From positions 35,185 to 99,184 of the forward strand of contig BCIJ01000046.1 in the NCBI GenBank assembly GCA_001599935.1: 64,000 nt of DNA. Reading direction: 5' to 3'. Numbering within the stretch: position 1 is the stretch's first letter; each line of letters starts with the position of its first letter. Shown here in pieces: positions 1 to 11,300 of the stretch. Origin of the DNA: Holtermannia corniformis. Its lineage: Eukaryota; Basidiomycota; Tremellomycetes; Holtermanniales. The notes below the pieces were generated by a model. It saw nothing but the letters and a program-made list of their open reading frames with translations, had not been told where the DNA came from and searched no databases. The position numbers were made by a program, and so were the translations under genes.

Positions 1-187
1 GTGGAAGACGCGAACCCGGCAGCTGAACAACTCTACGATTATGTTTGATGTATTAGTTACCTCCTAATCGTTTGTAGATATTTGCAAATATTTGTAGTGA
101 AAGGCCAGTCGCGCGTGCGTACGCGCGTGCGGGTCGAATGGTGCATATCAAGCCTTTAGGGTCTCTGCCGGCAAATCATAAGAAGCC

Positions 188-521
188 TACAGCAAGACTC
201 ATTGACTATGCGTTTCAGGTTAAAACGCGAAATGCGTATAAAGTGAGGGTGAGAAGCAGTAGGCTCGCGTTCAGACCACAACTAGCTTCTTTTAGGCCTC
301 CCAAATAACACTGCCGCAAACCCGTCAGCGCTTGCTGCTCAGCAGAGCGCTGTCACTTGCCTTCTAGGAGATCTAGAAGCCATACAAACCTACTGAGAGA
401 TGTGCATGTTGCTCCAAGAATACATTAAAGCGCAGGGAAAAGAGAAAAGTACATGCTACCCTCACTTTACACGCAACTCGGCGGATTTGCCCACAACGCA
501 TAGTCAATGAGTCTTGCTGTA
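188..521. repeat. 27-bp perfect inverted repeat with longer imperfect arms
   Basis: Bases 188-214 are the exact reverse complement of 495-521 (27 of 27). Further inside, 232-250 matches the reverse complement of 458-476 with two mismatches, so the arms are about 63 bp each and enclose about 207 bp. No open reading frame of convincing quality lies in the loop. This could be a remnant of a foldback or MITE-like element; no target-site duplication was recognised. The rest of 1-642 shows nothing else clear beyond a short ATATTTGCAAATAT palindrome near 78. Confidence 0.75.
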
Positions 522-642
522 AAGGGGCAAGCAAGGCTACCGAAGGGTTTGCTGCTGCCCGCCACGTTGCATTGCTCGCGGAGGTCACAAAAAGTCTTTG
601 GATTCACGTCCACGCTCAGCATCACCGTCTGCCTACGCCGCA

Positions 643-1949
643 ATGACACGTACAGGCAAAGGCAAGAGCAAGAGCGCAGCTAAAGCGGTGCCGCAATCAA
701 AAGCACCATCGGCGCCAGCTGCTGCCGTCACCTATTCCGCCGCAGACCTGATCAGTGCGTTCTCGGCTTCCCAGCAGCATCGTTGACGTAGGGTGGTAGG
801 CAAAGCGCATACCCTGCTTGCGCAGTCGAATCATGAGCTTGCGATCCGGTTCCTGGAGCGTGCTCTGGAGCTGGAGAGTGGGAATGCCGAGGCACGAGAG
901 CTGTTGGGCATTGCCGAGCTTGAAGGCGGAGAGCCGGACGCTGGCCGAGAGGTGGGTCTGCATGCTCTGGCATCGGACTATGCTGATCACACCACTGTAG
1001 CACCTCCTCCACCTTTTCCCTCCACACAGTGCCCAGCCCCCATTACACCCCTCGCCATACCTCTACCTAGCGCAAGCGGCCGAAACACCGCAAGAGTCAC
1101 TGCAATACTTTCAGCAGGCCGTCGCGCTCCTCTCGGAACGGATAGCGAACCCAGCCGCGCCACGGCCAGACGCTGCGGGTGAGGTCGATGCGCTGCAGGT
1201 GGATCGTGAGACGTGCGTCAAGAGCCTGGTGGCGATGATCGAGCTCTGGATGACGGACCTGAGGTGCGGACCGTTTATGTAGTCAGCTCGGCTGATGATC
1301 CTGTAGCGAAGAGCCGGAAGCGTCGATGCGGTGTGACGAGTTGATTGCAAGAGCGCTCGAGGTGGACGCAAAAGATCCCGAGGCGCGGTTGGTGCTCGCT
1401 TCGATCCGGCTGCAGCAGGAACGGATAGACGAAGCCAAGGCGGTGGTGGAGCAAGTGTATGCCGAAGTTGAAGGCAAAGAGCCATGTGAGTTGCATCTAG
1501 CACTGTATACAATTGCTAATCCCATTACAGTCGACGAGACGCTGCCGCCTCTGCCCGTCCGGATCCTCCTCGCCAAACAACTGCTCGAGCACGATCTCGT
1601 GTCCGAAGCGCTCGACATCCTCTCTCTGATCCGGATCGAAGACTCGCTCCACGTCGAGGGCGCTTACCTCGAAGGCTGGGCGTGGTATCTCCGTGCCGAG
1701 GCGCTGGCTGCGGACCCAACCCTGACCACAACGACCGACGACGACGAGCCCGAGACGGCGGAAGAGTGCTATGCGGAAGCTATGCGCGCGCTGCTCGAAG
1801 CTGCAAAGGAACACGAGGCGCAAGAACATATCGACGAGGGCATTGGCGCGCACTTGGCGGAATTGCTCGAGGTGCTCGAGGCCAAGGGCGTCGTGCCGGC
1901 CGCAGACGACGACGACGAGCAAGGTGGGGATGTAGAGATGCGCGATTAG
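643..1949 (+). CDS. ACL4: Acl4-like TPR assembly chaperone of ribosomal protein L4
   Basis: The protein is built of tetratricopeptide-like helical hairpins (for example KAHTLLAQSNHELAIRFL and AEECYAEAMRALLEAA) and ends in an acidic tail (DDDDEQGGDVEMRD). In yeast, Acl4 binds nascent Rpl4 and escorts it to the nucleus. The first ATG is at 643, with a Lys/Ser/Ala-rich N-terminus. A 45-nt intron (GTGCGT...TAG, branch TTGAC) removes an in-frame TGA and joins ADLIS to KAHTLL. Later introns fall near 948-1050, 1260-1310 and 1485-1530. The assignment rests on overall architecture (TPRs, acidic C-terminus, conserved last helix HIDEGIGAHLAELLEVLE), so another TPR protein remains possible. Confidence 0.62.
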
Positions 1950-2118
1950 GTAGAGCACGCCTGTATGTATACCTAGTGCACGCTTTGTCGACGTCTGCCG
2001 GGTGGACAAGCGCGGCGAGGGGTTGCGCTGGTGATTAACCCCGCGGCGATTGGGACGGTAACCCCGGCCGCTGGCAACACTCTACTGTATACTCTGGACA
2101 AGACAGCAGACGATCAGC

Positions 2119-4720
2119 ATGGACGAGGATACAGACATGCGTGCAGGCGAAGACGCCGTGATCCCGCGCTCGGTCGATGGCGGCAGGAGCGAGAGGGCGC
2201 GTTCGAGGAGCAGGGACAGAGGACGGGACCGGGACGATGAGCGTGAGTTGGCCGGGACAAGGCGTGCATCGCTTGGCTGTGAACACAGTGTGCTAGCTGC
2301 TGTGTCCATGGTCTGAAGGCGATCGCTTCATGCGGTCTACCTGGCGCTCCGGCAGCACCTCACATAGCCTACGCAATCGACACACTTGCGCACAAAGGAA
2401 CACCCGCTGACACTACCACAGGGTATTCACGTCGGAAAGACGGTTCAAAAGATCGGGACAGGGCAGGACGCGACAGGAGCCGGAGCAGAGACAGGGACAG
2501 GGACAGGCGTGACCGCGATGACCGCCCGCACCGAAGCGTGAGTTTCGTAGACTGTAGACGAGCGGCACCGTGCGATCATGGTGCGCCACAATGTCCTACA
2601 CGCGAGCAGTCGGATATGACTACCCCGAGTGGATGAGGACCCGGCAGGTGGCGACCTCAGCGAGCCTGCCTGATTGCATCCTTTGACCGTATCACCCGCT
2701 GACACCGCCAGCACCGCTCACACCGCGACCGCTCATACTCTCGCTCTCGCTCCCGCTCACCCCATCGATCTCGCCACCACCGCGACCGTTCGCGCTCGCG
2801 CTCTCGTGACCGCAGTGACAGGCGCCGCAGCAGGCGCTCCTACACTCCACCCCAGTACCGCGGCGGTGGCGGCTTCCGAGGCGGTAGAGGCGGCGGCATG
2901 GGTTTCGGCGGTGGCAGAGGCTACCCCAAAGTCCCGACTGGACCAATGAACGCGCCGGCCGAAGAGGCCGAAGCGCACTCGCGCGTCAGCCAGCGCGAAA
3001 ACAGGCTCTATGTCGGCAACCTCGCTTACGACGTCACGTACAAGGAGCTCGCGGATTTCATGGCCCGAGGTGGGTCGCGAGTTTCGGTTGCTTGAGTGGG
3101 CTGGGGAGGCTGGGACTGGGAGTTGAGACACTCTGGCGGACTTTGCTGGAGTCATGGGGGGCTATCGAGGCGCCAGAGTTGGCTTGGCGGCTGCGGTGGG
3201 AGGCGAGGCCATGTGCCGGACCTCGTGCTTGCGACGAGAAGAGGCTGGGCTGGATTGGCTGGAATATATAACAGACAAGAGGTTGACGGATGGCCCGGTG
3301 GGCTCGGGGTTTATAGTCGGTCCCGTTGCATTTTCCGAAGTCCTCGTCACGCCCGCTGGGATCTCCAAGGGTTGCGGGTGAGTCGTCGCCCGCCGAGTCA
3401 AGCTGACCAGCGCAGCATTGTCGAATACGAAACCGCCGAAGATGCAAAGCGCGCAAAGGCCGAGCTCGCCGATACGCAGTTCAACGGTCGCGCAGTGTTC
3501 ATCCGCGAGGTCGGTCTTTGATCGTTGATGACGGCGACTGATCGTGCAGGACCGCGAGGAGAATGCGCGCTTTGGCGCACCGCCGATCCCAGGCAAGATG
3601 GGCATGGCGCTCGGTGAACGCGGTGGCTTTCCGTCGCCTGGCGTCGGCGGTTTCGCGGCACCCGGCGGTGTCCCAAACAAGAGTCTTTTCATCGGCAATG
3701 TTGGTGTCCTCGGTCTTTATGTGTGCTAACTCCCTAGGTGCCTCCTATGGCATCGTGGCAAAACTTGAAGGATCTCTTCCGTGAAGCCGGCGAGGTCATC
3801 CGCGCCGATGTCGGCATGACGCCCGACGGACGGCCAAAAGGCAACGGCACGGTCGTGTTTGTCACGCCCGAGTCGGCGGCGGCTGCGATTGGTAAGTGTG
3901 CACTCAACGACCAAGCTGACGGCAGAAATGTTCAACAACTTTGACTGGAACGGCAGTGTGCTCGAGGTCCGCTATGTGAGTTCAGTCTCGAGCTCGATCA
4001 CCGCTGACATGGCAGGACCGGTTTGGCGGCGCTCCTCGTGGCGGCTTCCGTGGTGCTCCTCGCGGCGCACCGTTCATGGGCGGTCGTGGCGGCTTTGCGC
4101 CTGGTTTCCGCGGCGGCTTTGCTGGTGCCGGCTTCCGCGGTGGCTTTGCCGGCGGTATGGGCGGCATGGGCATGATGGGCGGTCACATGGGCGGCATGCC
4201 GGGTGCCGGTCGTGGTGGTCGCTCATTCACAAACGACCTGTATGCCGACTATTCTGGTCCCGAGGGCGAGGCGAACGGCGCCGACATGGCCGGTGGGATC
4301 GACCCGATGGGATCCGGTCTGCAGCCAGAGCCTGCCGAGCCGAGCGCGCAGATCCTCGTCCGCAACGTGTGTACTAGTGTGCTAGGACGCGACTGACGAC
4401 AATAGCTGCCGTGGTCGACATCCAACGAGGACTTGGTCGAGCTGTTCGAAACGACTGGGACCGTCCTCCTCGCCGAGATCCTGTTTGAAGGCACGCGCTC
4501 AAAGGGTCAAGGCGTTGTGCAGTTTGCCGAGACGCAAGAGGCCGAGACAGCGGGGGCCAAGTTTACGGGCTACGTGTATGGTGGCCGACCTTTGGGTTAG
4601 TGGCCGCGTGACCAAGAGGCAAACCTGACGCGCGCAGACGTGCAGTTCAACCCGACCTGGCACGAGTTTACCGACTCGGCCGCAAAAGGCGGTCAGCCCG
4701 CGGTGATTGCCGCCGAGTGA
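2119..4720 (+). CDS. Gbp2/Hrb1-type SR-like RNA-binding protein with three RRMs
   Basis: This is a many-exon gene. The N-terminal exons (2119-2900) encode an Arg/Ser/Asp-rich RS-like segment followed by an RGG stretch. Three RRM domains follow, with visible RNP2 strands: RLYVGNLAYDV (about 3000), KSLFIGNV (about 3680) and QILVRNLPWS (about 4350). The second and third RRMs are separated by a Gly/Arg/Met-rich linker (4015-4220). This order (RS/RGG, RRM1, RRM2, linker, RRM3) matches yeast Gbp2 and Hrb1, which bind poly(A)+ RNA and monitor spliced transcripts during export. At least seven short introns interrupt the gene. The start is the first ATG of the acidic leader MDEDTDMR. Exact splice choices in the RS exons are uncertain. 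Confidence 0.75.
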
Positions 4721-4761
4721 TCTGCGAGTGAAAATGTACACCTATGTGTGATGCAGCGTTG

Positions 4762-5347
4762 TCACATCTGTGATGAGCCGCTCATTCTACCTTGCCAGCG
4801 GCTCAACGTTGACAGCCAGTGCCGTAGGGATGCATGTCCGCGCAACGGTGCCGTCGAGCTTCGCCAGCCGCTGAACACGCCAAGCAGCCCTCTGTCCGGC
4901 GGGACACTTGCATCGCTTGTCGCCGTCGGCTCCCACCCCGCCGGGTCCGTCACCAGCCTCTCGATAGCGTCTTGACGCTTCTGCGGCAGCCCCGCAAACA
5001 TGCGCATGTACAGCGGTGTCATCTCCCTCGTGATCTCGTCCACGTCGCGCTCACTGCATGTTGAATCGGGTATGAATCGTGCTTTGAACACTGTGATGGG
5101 CGCGTTCTTGTACAAGTGGCTGTAGTACCATCTGCTCGTCGTCGCTGACTCGTGATAGGACGTCGATGAAGACGCACGACTGTACTTCACCTTCGGTCTC
5201 CGAGTCGGTGGGATCCCGCAAAGGCTCTACGTCAAGGAGCATGCGGCTTGACAATGGCCCCTTGTGCACTCGTAGCGTGCCACGGTCTGGGTCCCATTCG
5301 GATGCGAAGACTTCCCACCACGATGCCAAGATTGAATCGTCACTCAT
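4762..5347 (-). CDS. hypothetical small protein, two exons
   Basis: I do not recognise the family. Exon 1 starts MSDDSILASWWEV and has an acidic, Trp-containing N-terminus. A putative intron GTCAGC...CAAG of 43 nt shifts into the frame encoding PITVFKARFIPD and then EITREMTPLYMRMFAGLPQKR. The two halves read as compositionally ordinary protein, and the splice is consistent with the short introns of the neighbours. It converges with the SR-protein gene upstream. A different second intron near 5055 is possible, so the internal boundary is uncertain. Confidence 0.45.
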
Positions 5348-5799
5348 GGCTGAAGAGACTTGAAGCGGTGTGGCCGAATGCTAGTGCATGCCGATGACTA
5401 TCGACGTCCGCTCAAATTGCTGGTGCAACCCCTTTGTAAGCATCCTTTGTTGCGGCGCGCAACGCAGCCCACCTACCCGAGCGCAGCGCTGGGGCAAGCG
5501 CTCTGACCAATAGCCAAGACCACGCAGGCAGAGACACTGAAGTTGCTTATGGTGACGCTCAGTCAGATCGCTCGTCGAGGCGCTCGTCTATCGATAAACG
5601 CCTTGGTGTTGGCCAGCATTGAGCCTCGATCTATTGCGTTACACATCAATGTCATATCGTCATGTACGGTACAATAGTGAATCCCAGAACGTTCTCTTGC
5701 TCTCCAGCAGTCTGCAGGCTCAATGCTCTCAGCTCCACAGCGTCTCAAACGGCACAGCACTGGGATGACTTGGTTAGTACGCGACGTAGGGTTGACACG
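5348..5799. other. intergenic, nothing recognised
   Basis: No conserved coding frame, RNA gene or repeat was recognised here. It separates the last housekeeping-like gene from the accessory stretch. Confidence 0.4.
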
Positions 5800-6235
5800 C
5801 AAACTCACTCGCCAGTGAATACTTGTTGATGCGTCTTTGAAGCTCCTGCTCGTCGTAGCCCTCCGCAGCAATCCAGCTATGCGCGTTCTCGCGAGCCTCC
5901 GGAGTCGGCAACCAGTGGGCGTGCTCGAGTTCGCTCAGGTAGGGTTCGAACCGCCTCCTGACCTCCGTGTGGCCCAGCGCACGACGTGCCTGGCCAATTG
6001 CGCTTCAGCATGTTGGCATGCTCGCCATCGCATGCGCTCATGAGAGCCTTCTCTGCGCGTCTTGCGTACGTAGCGAAAGCGCATCCAGAACAGGTGAGAG
6101 TGGCTCTTATAGCGGGATCCGATCGGCAGTGTATCCCGGCATGGGTAGGTACAGCTGTCATGCATGGGATGACCTGCGGCCTGTAGCTCTTGATCAACGC
6201 GCACGTGCATGGCTGCGGAGCGTGAACAAACACTT
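5800..6235 (-). pseudogene. decayed copy of the small family whose intact member is at 42381-42917
   Basis: Reading the minus strand through two frames recovers the same blocks as the intact gene: VDQELQAAGHPMHDSCTYP corresponds to IDTSLSAAGHPMPDYVTYP, GSRYKSH...W.RFRY to GSRYLIY...W.QARY, and in another frame EPYLSELEH...YDEQELQRRINKYS to EPYLFTLER...CSEQELRRRLDKYT. The frame changes between blocks and the in-frame stops afterwards show that it is broken. Its function is unknown. Similarity was judged by eye. Confidence 0.6.
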
Positions 6236-6925
6236 CGGCTTCGAGGACGAGGGGTATGTTGTGAGGCTGATTGCGTCAGGCCGGCCAGGACTCTTTGTAT
6301 CCGGTTGACGTACCCGAAAAATCTGCTCGCACGAGTGGGTGAGGAAACTCCTCCTCGCCAGCCTTGAGTGATTCTCGACATCAGACTTGGCATCGGGAAT
6401 TGGTTTGAGATCATCTGGCTGCCGCTACCAAAGCTCTACCCATGATTCGTCTGTTAGAACACAGGTATTTATCCTTCTGATATGCGGAAGGTTATATTCT
6501 TGCGACTTTCAAAAGATTACATGCCAAGACTATCGGGAAATGCCACAGCGCATAGCAATGATCACTTCCGCTCTGAAACTTGGGACTGGACGATTGGTCG
6601 CGGCAGGACCCAGTTCTTAGACATGCACGGGACGAATCTGCGAGAAGATGACTGTCACGACGATGGGTGTGACGCGTGACGAGCCTCGACAGGCCTGACG
6701 GCCTGACAGCCAGTCCGATAGCGCATGATTTGACAATTTGATCTACAGACTAGCAGTCTTACACAGTCAATCAACATTCTCGCCGTGTCCATTCCACATC
6801 AACATTCTCGCCGCGATCGTCCATCTCACATATTCACTCTTGCCATCTCGGTCGCGTTGAAAAAGTCGGTCTAGTCGGACTGTAGCCGATATCAGCGATG
6901 CTTCCAAACAATGGGTGACTCACCA

Positions 6926-9900
6926 TCAAGCTGCCGTCCACGTGAAAAGATCACTCAGCTCATCTTCACCCTGGATTCTGATCTTCCACCAAAGTTTCCT
7001 TTGGACCCACGCTGGAAGTTGCTCGAACCTCGTCACCGCTTGATCATAAGCTAGCTCGGTTCGGAGCTGGGCGGGGCGTCCGTTGGGGCGGGTGACCATC
7101 GTGCAGTTGTGCTGTGGGCTCGGATTGTCTGTCCCGAACCCAATCCAGCCGCAGGCGGAACGGCATACGGCGAGGTGGCCTGGTCTGCGCGCGAGGTTGG
7201 TCTCGGCTCTGAGCAGGTTTGTGTAGGGCGTCAACTGGTGGGCGTGCGGAGGGACGAACGCAAACCGGTTGTCGGTCGAGATGGTCGAGACCCGAGTCGA
7301 GAGGAAAACGTCACGTCATCACCGAGCTGGGTAGCGAGCCAGCCGTCGGCCGTGTTGTGGAGCAGCAGCGGCCAGTCGCTTTCGGGTGGAGCTGCCGGCA
7401 GCCATCCGTAGAGTGCCGTCAGGCTTGACCAAGCGTCTTCAATCTCCTCGTCAGAGGCAGCGACGAGACCAAGCGCTTCGAGCGCATCGAGCCAGTGGCG
7501 AACAGCTGTATCTGCCATTTCCTTGACAATGACGGCAATGTCTTTCTCGTCGACCGCTTGCTCTGCGCCGTTGATGGTGATTGGAGCGCCGCTCTCATGC
7601 GCCATTTCGCCGCCTTGCCCTCCAGCTGCGCCCGCTTGCGGCTCCTGGCCTTCTTCGCTCTCCGGATGCTCGTTCTCTGGAAGCTCGACGTAACCGGCAG
7701 ACCAGTCGATGGCGTCAACGTTGCGACCGCGGGCAAGGTAGCTGTGGCAAACGCGACCATATGCCGCGAGGCCGAGTTGAGGATGCGAGAGGAGCTCGTC
7801 TTGATAAACAATCTGCCTCACGAGAACGCCGTGCTTCCGGCTGCGCGTGCGGGGGTGCTTGGCAGTGACGCCGTTGGCCTTCATTGCCGCTGCAACGCCC
7901 TCGCAGCCACGGCGACCGTTACTCTTCGTCAGCGCACATTGCATGCACGTCATGGCCAGCAACTGGCGATCAGGATCCGCGAAGCCATCGGGGAACTTGG
8001 CGAGCAGGGCTAGCGCATTGGGAAGGGAGATAGTTGAGGTGAAGTCGAGAACGGGTCGGTTCTCGCTGTATTCACGGAGATGGACATTGTAGAGGTGAGC
8101 GCGCATGTCAGGCGTGAGGTCGACCTTCGCCCATTGGTCGCGCCTCTGCGCGCTGTTGTTCATGTCCTTGGTCTCCTCGACGCTCATCCACCACTCTTCC
8201 ACCTGCTCGTCGGTGTAATGAGCAGGCCGTGGTGGTAAGAGGGTGCTGCTGGCTGGTACACCCTCTTCCAGCTTGGTGGTTCGCATCGCGGCGACTTGCT
8301 CCCACTGCGCTTGGCGTTCGGCGGACCGCGGCGCACCGGCGGCGTACGTGTGCCGGTGAACGTCGTTGGCACGGGCGGTCTTGCCTCCACGGCTCAGCAT
8401 CGCGCGGAACTGTACATGTCAGTGTATGGCCCAGTGCGCGGCAGCTAGATTCACCTCTTCACCGTCGCCAGCTGCATCTGCCTCTGCAAGCGCCTTACGC
8501 AACGCTCCTGCTCCTCGTTCGGAACCGAGCCACCTTTGACGGTCGCGGAGGGCCTGACGTGCCTCTTCGAGCAGGCCAAGCAGCCCGCGGCGCTGGCATT
8601 CGTCCCAGACGAGCTTATGTGCGTCGACGAAACATTGCCGCTATTCGGCGTCCGCTTCGGGCGATGAACTGCCTCTGGCAATGCCTGCCACGAGTTCTTC
8701 CACGCAGACAGCGATAAGCTCCGACAGCTGCGTCATCCTGCCAGAACCTGCGCGATGGCTGAATCGTACTTGTGACGCCCGTGGTCGGTCTGCAGCAAGT
8801 CAGATCGCCCTCGCCATACAATATGTGCTCACCATCAAAACAACGATCGTCCACAGCGACACCCGAACCGGTCCAATACGACACACGCCAATGCTCCCCT
8901 GCCAATCGATCCAATTGGGTGGATACAGGTTTCTCCATTTGATGCTCACGTACGACGTGTCGACCAAGATGTACAGGGTCAAGACGTCGATGGCGTCGCC
9001 TGCGAGGAATGCGTCGAGGATCTCCGTCGATTGCGGGTCGGGGGACTCGAACAGACGGGACAGTACGCCGCTCATCAGCAAATTCGCGTTCTAAGTACGT
9101 CAGCTAGCTATCGGCTGACAGATAGTGCTCACCTTGTCGCTCAAAACCCGCAACACAAGGGACCGATACCGAACGAGGTAGCGGACGAGGTTAGAGACCG
9201 TGAGCGAAATATGGCGATGAACCAGGCATACCACCCATAGGTCCACATAGGCCCCGAGAGCGATAATCGACTCCACGGGCGACAGTGCCGCTTCCGGTCG
9301 TATACCCATAGCGAGTAAACGTATGCACCTTGCGAGGGTCGGTCCCGGGCCAATTTGCGAGCTGTAGAAGCCGGTGTCTGCATCGACGACAGTGTACGCT
9401 GCCTCTCTTGCCATGTCCTTGCCGACGATAACAGAGAGCGCACGTTCGCCAGGCATTGTGCGGAAAGCTGTGGCAAAGCGCTTGGCGGCAGCGAGTGGCA
9501 CGTCGCGCGCGAGCGCACGTCGATCAATGCCGGCACTGACGGCGTTGCCGATGAGTTTGGCAGACCGGCAAATAGGCGGATGGAGTCGTCGAAGTCGAGC
9601 GCGCACCTTGCGATGGCGGGTGTAGTCGTCGTGTCTTGCAGCAGCGAGGAGGGCGACATTTTGAGATCTCTGCACTCGTACAGGTGGTGGAAGCCTCCCG
9701 GCGCCGAGTTGAGGGAGATGCCATACATTGAGCCGACCAGCGCTCGCTCGGCCGCCTGCAAGTCGCGGCGCTGGCGCAAGCCGAGCGTTGAGCACGGGAT
9801 CTGCGTCTTGAAGCGATAGATAGTCCAAGACGCCGCCGGTAAGTCGTTTTCTTGGAGCCACTCGGCTGCCACTTTGACGAACCGCGCGAAGCGGCCCACT

Positions 9901-10760
9901 TGCCATCGGCCATGTCGTTGACGATGCGCTCCATGGGGTCGACGGCAACAGTGATACCGCCATACTTGATGAAGGCGCAGTCTTGGCCATCCTCGAGTAG
10001 TATGTGGAGCTGTGCTATGACGTGTCGGGCCCAAGGGTCATCGGCTGAGATGGTCAGCAAGATGACGTAAGGAGTTCGGAACTTACCGGGATGCCAACTG
10101 GCGTAGGTATCGAGCTCACCGAGTTCGTCTTGCTCGTAGCGCCGCGCGCGAAGATCTAGCTGTCAAGAGCCCTCTTCGTCATCGCCCATGTCGGAGTCTG
10201 CATCGTTGTCGTCTTCGTCCAGGTCGATGGAAGCCGGCACGGCCCCGAGCCCTTTGCGCTTGCGCAGCGTGACGGGGTTCGTAGAACGCTTGCGTTGCCG
10301 CCCGTCGGCGTCGTCGGCGTCGTCGGCTTCGGCGTCGTTGGCTTTCTCGTCCCCACCATCTTGAATGTCTCGAATGCGATGGGTCGGCGGACAGGGGGCT
10401 GACGGCGTTGACGAGGATATCAGTCGCTGCAGGTTGAATCTGGCCATGTCAGCGTGAGAACCTGCAGTGCAGCACTCACGATCTCGAGTTCGCCGCCTAG
10501 CACATCACTCTCGTGCAACGCTCTACGCATGCGGTCGACCCACGTTCTGAAGCGCTCCTCTTGCCGATCCCGACAAGTGGCGGGTCGAGCGCCGGAAAGA
10601 GCGCGGGGGGGAGAACAAGCGACGGCCCAGCGACGGCCGAGGATGCAACGCAGCGAGCACGCAGCGATAGCCGACGCCGACGCCAAAAAGATCATTGCGT
10701 CTTTCAGATCATCGAGCTGCTTCCTAGGAGTGAGCTGTTGATCACACGGCCTCTCAGTCG
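6926..10760 (-). pseudogene. copy A: decayed paralogue of the GIY-YIG-like/zinc-cluster gene at 13356-17360
   Basis: It is collinear over its whole length with the intact copy B. It keeps the N-terminal block (MRRALHESDVLGGELEI), the acidic linker, the nuclease-like core (KYGGITVAVDPMERI, then AERALVGSM and LNSAPGG), the hydrophobic segment before LVLRVLSDK, the block YPPNWIDWQG, and a C-terminal half with CMQC...GRRGC and CGWIGFG...PQHNC. It is broken in several places. The conserved Trp of EEGSW is TGA (complement of 10163-10165). One base is lost near the acidic linker, bases are lost after GKW near 9890, and the frame changes again near 9560-9600 and near 7231. The second cysteine cluster has spacing CxxxC instead of CxxC. 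The 6929-8400 part still has a long open frame. Confidence 0.72.
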
Positions 10761-10839
10761 CAATTCGGCTTAGGCATGACGGTCCGGAGATCGATCGCCA
10801 GTTACCCAGCGGATGTCTCGTGAGCCGCATTGTTGCCGA

Positions 10840-11300
10840 TCAGGGGATCTCGCTTGTTGAGGTCGACCAGCTCGTGTTGGCTGACTGCATAGTGGCGCAG
10901 GGCGTAGGTCGTGGCAAACAGCTGTCAACTTCTGCTTGTGGTTGGAAAGTGGCATCTGCGCGGTATCGAACAGCTCTCGGCGAGTGATGGCAACCGGCTG
11001 TGTCCTCGTCAGTCTTCGATGCTTGAAGCTGTAAGACTGTACTCACGATTGGTCAGCCAAGCCACTCTGCCTAGATGACGATGGTGTGAATGAGCCTCCA
11101 TCGGGCGTTGGCGGCGTCGACGATGCATCCGATCGGATCTGCCGCAACGGTGATGCCGCCCTGTCTCTGAGCGTGTGACTGCGGCTGCACAGGGAGTCGA
11201 GCTGTGCGAGAACGTGACCAGCCCAGCTAACATGGTTAGTCATGTCGTGATGGGGTAGCGTAGGACCCACCCGGATAAGCGGTTTGGATCTCTGCAGCGG
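10840..11300 (-). pseudogene. copy C: short degenerate fragment of the same family
   Basis: The minus strand encodes AGHVLAQLDSL followed, in another frame, by QGGITVAADPIGCIVDAAN. These correspond to MLAQLAIS and YGGITVKVDPLQRITTDI of copy B. Downstream, DPLIGNN recalls the KLIGNA block. No long frame is preserved and the identity is low, so this is only a remnant lying just upstream of copy A. It suggests an original tandem array of at least three units. Confidence 0.45.

Noticed and set aside
5941..5960. GGTTCGAACC as a tRNA T arm
   Set aside because: No flanking acceptor, anticodon or D-arm pairing; the motif lies within the family relic.
5935..6414. Long minus-strand frame around the 5.8-6.2 kb relic as an intact gene
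   Set aside because: Its homology to the 42381 gene jumps frames and the frame lacks the conserved C-terminal block, so it is treated as a pseudogene.
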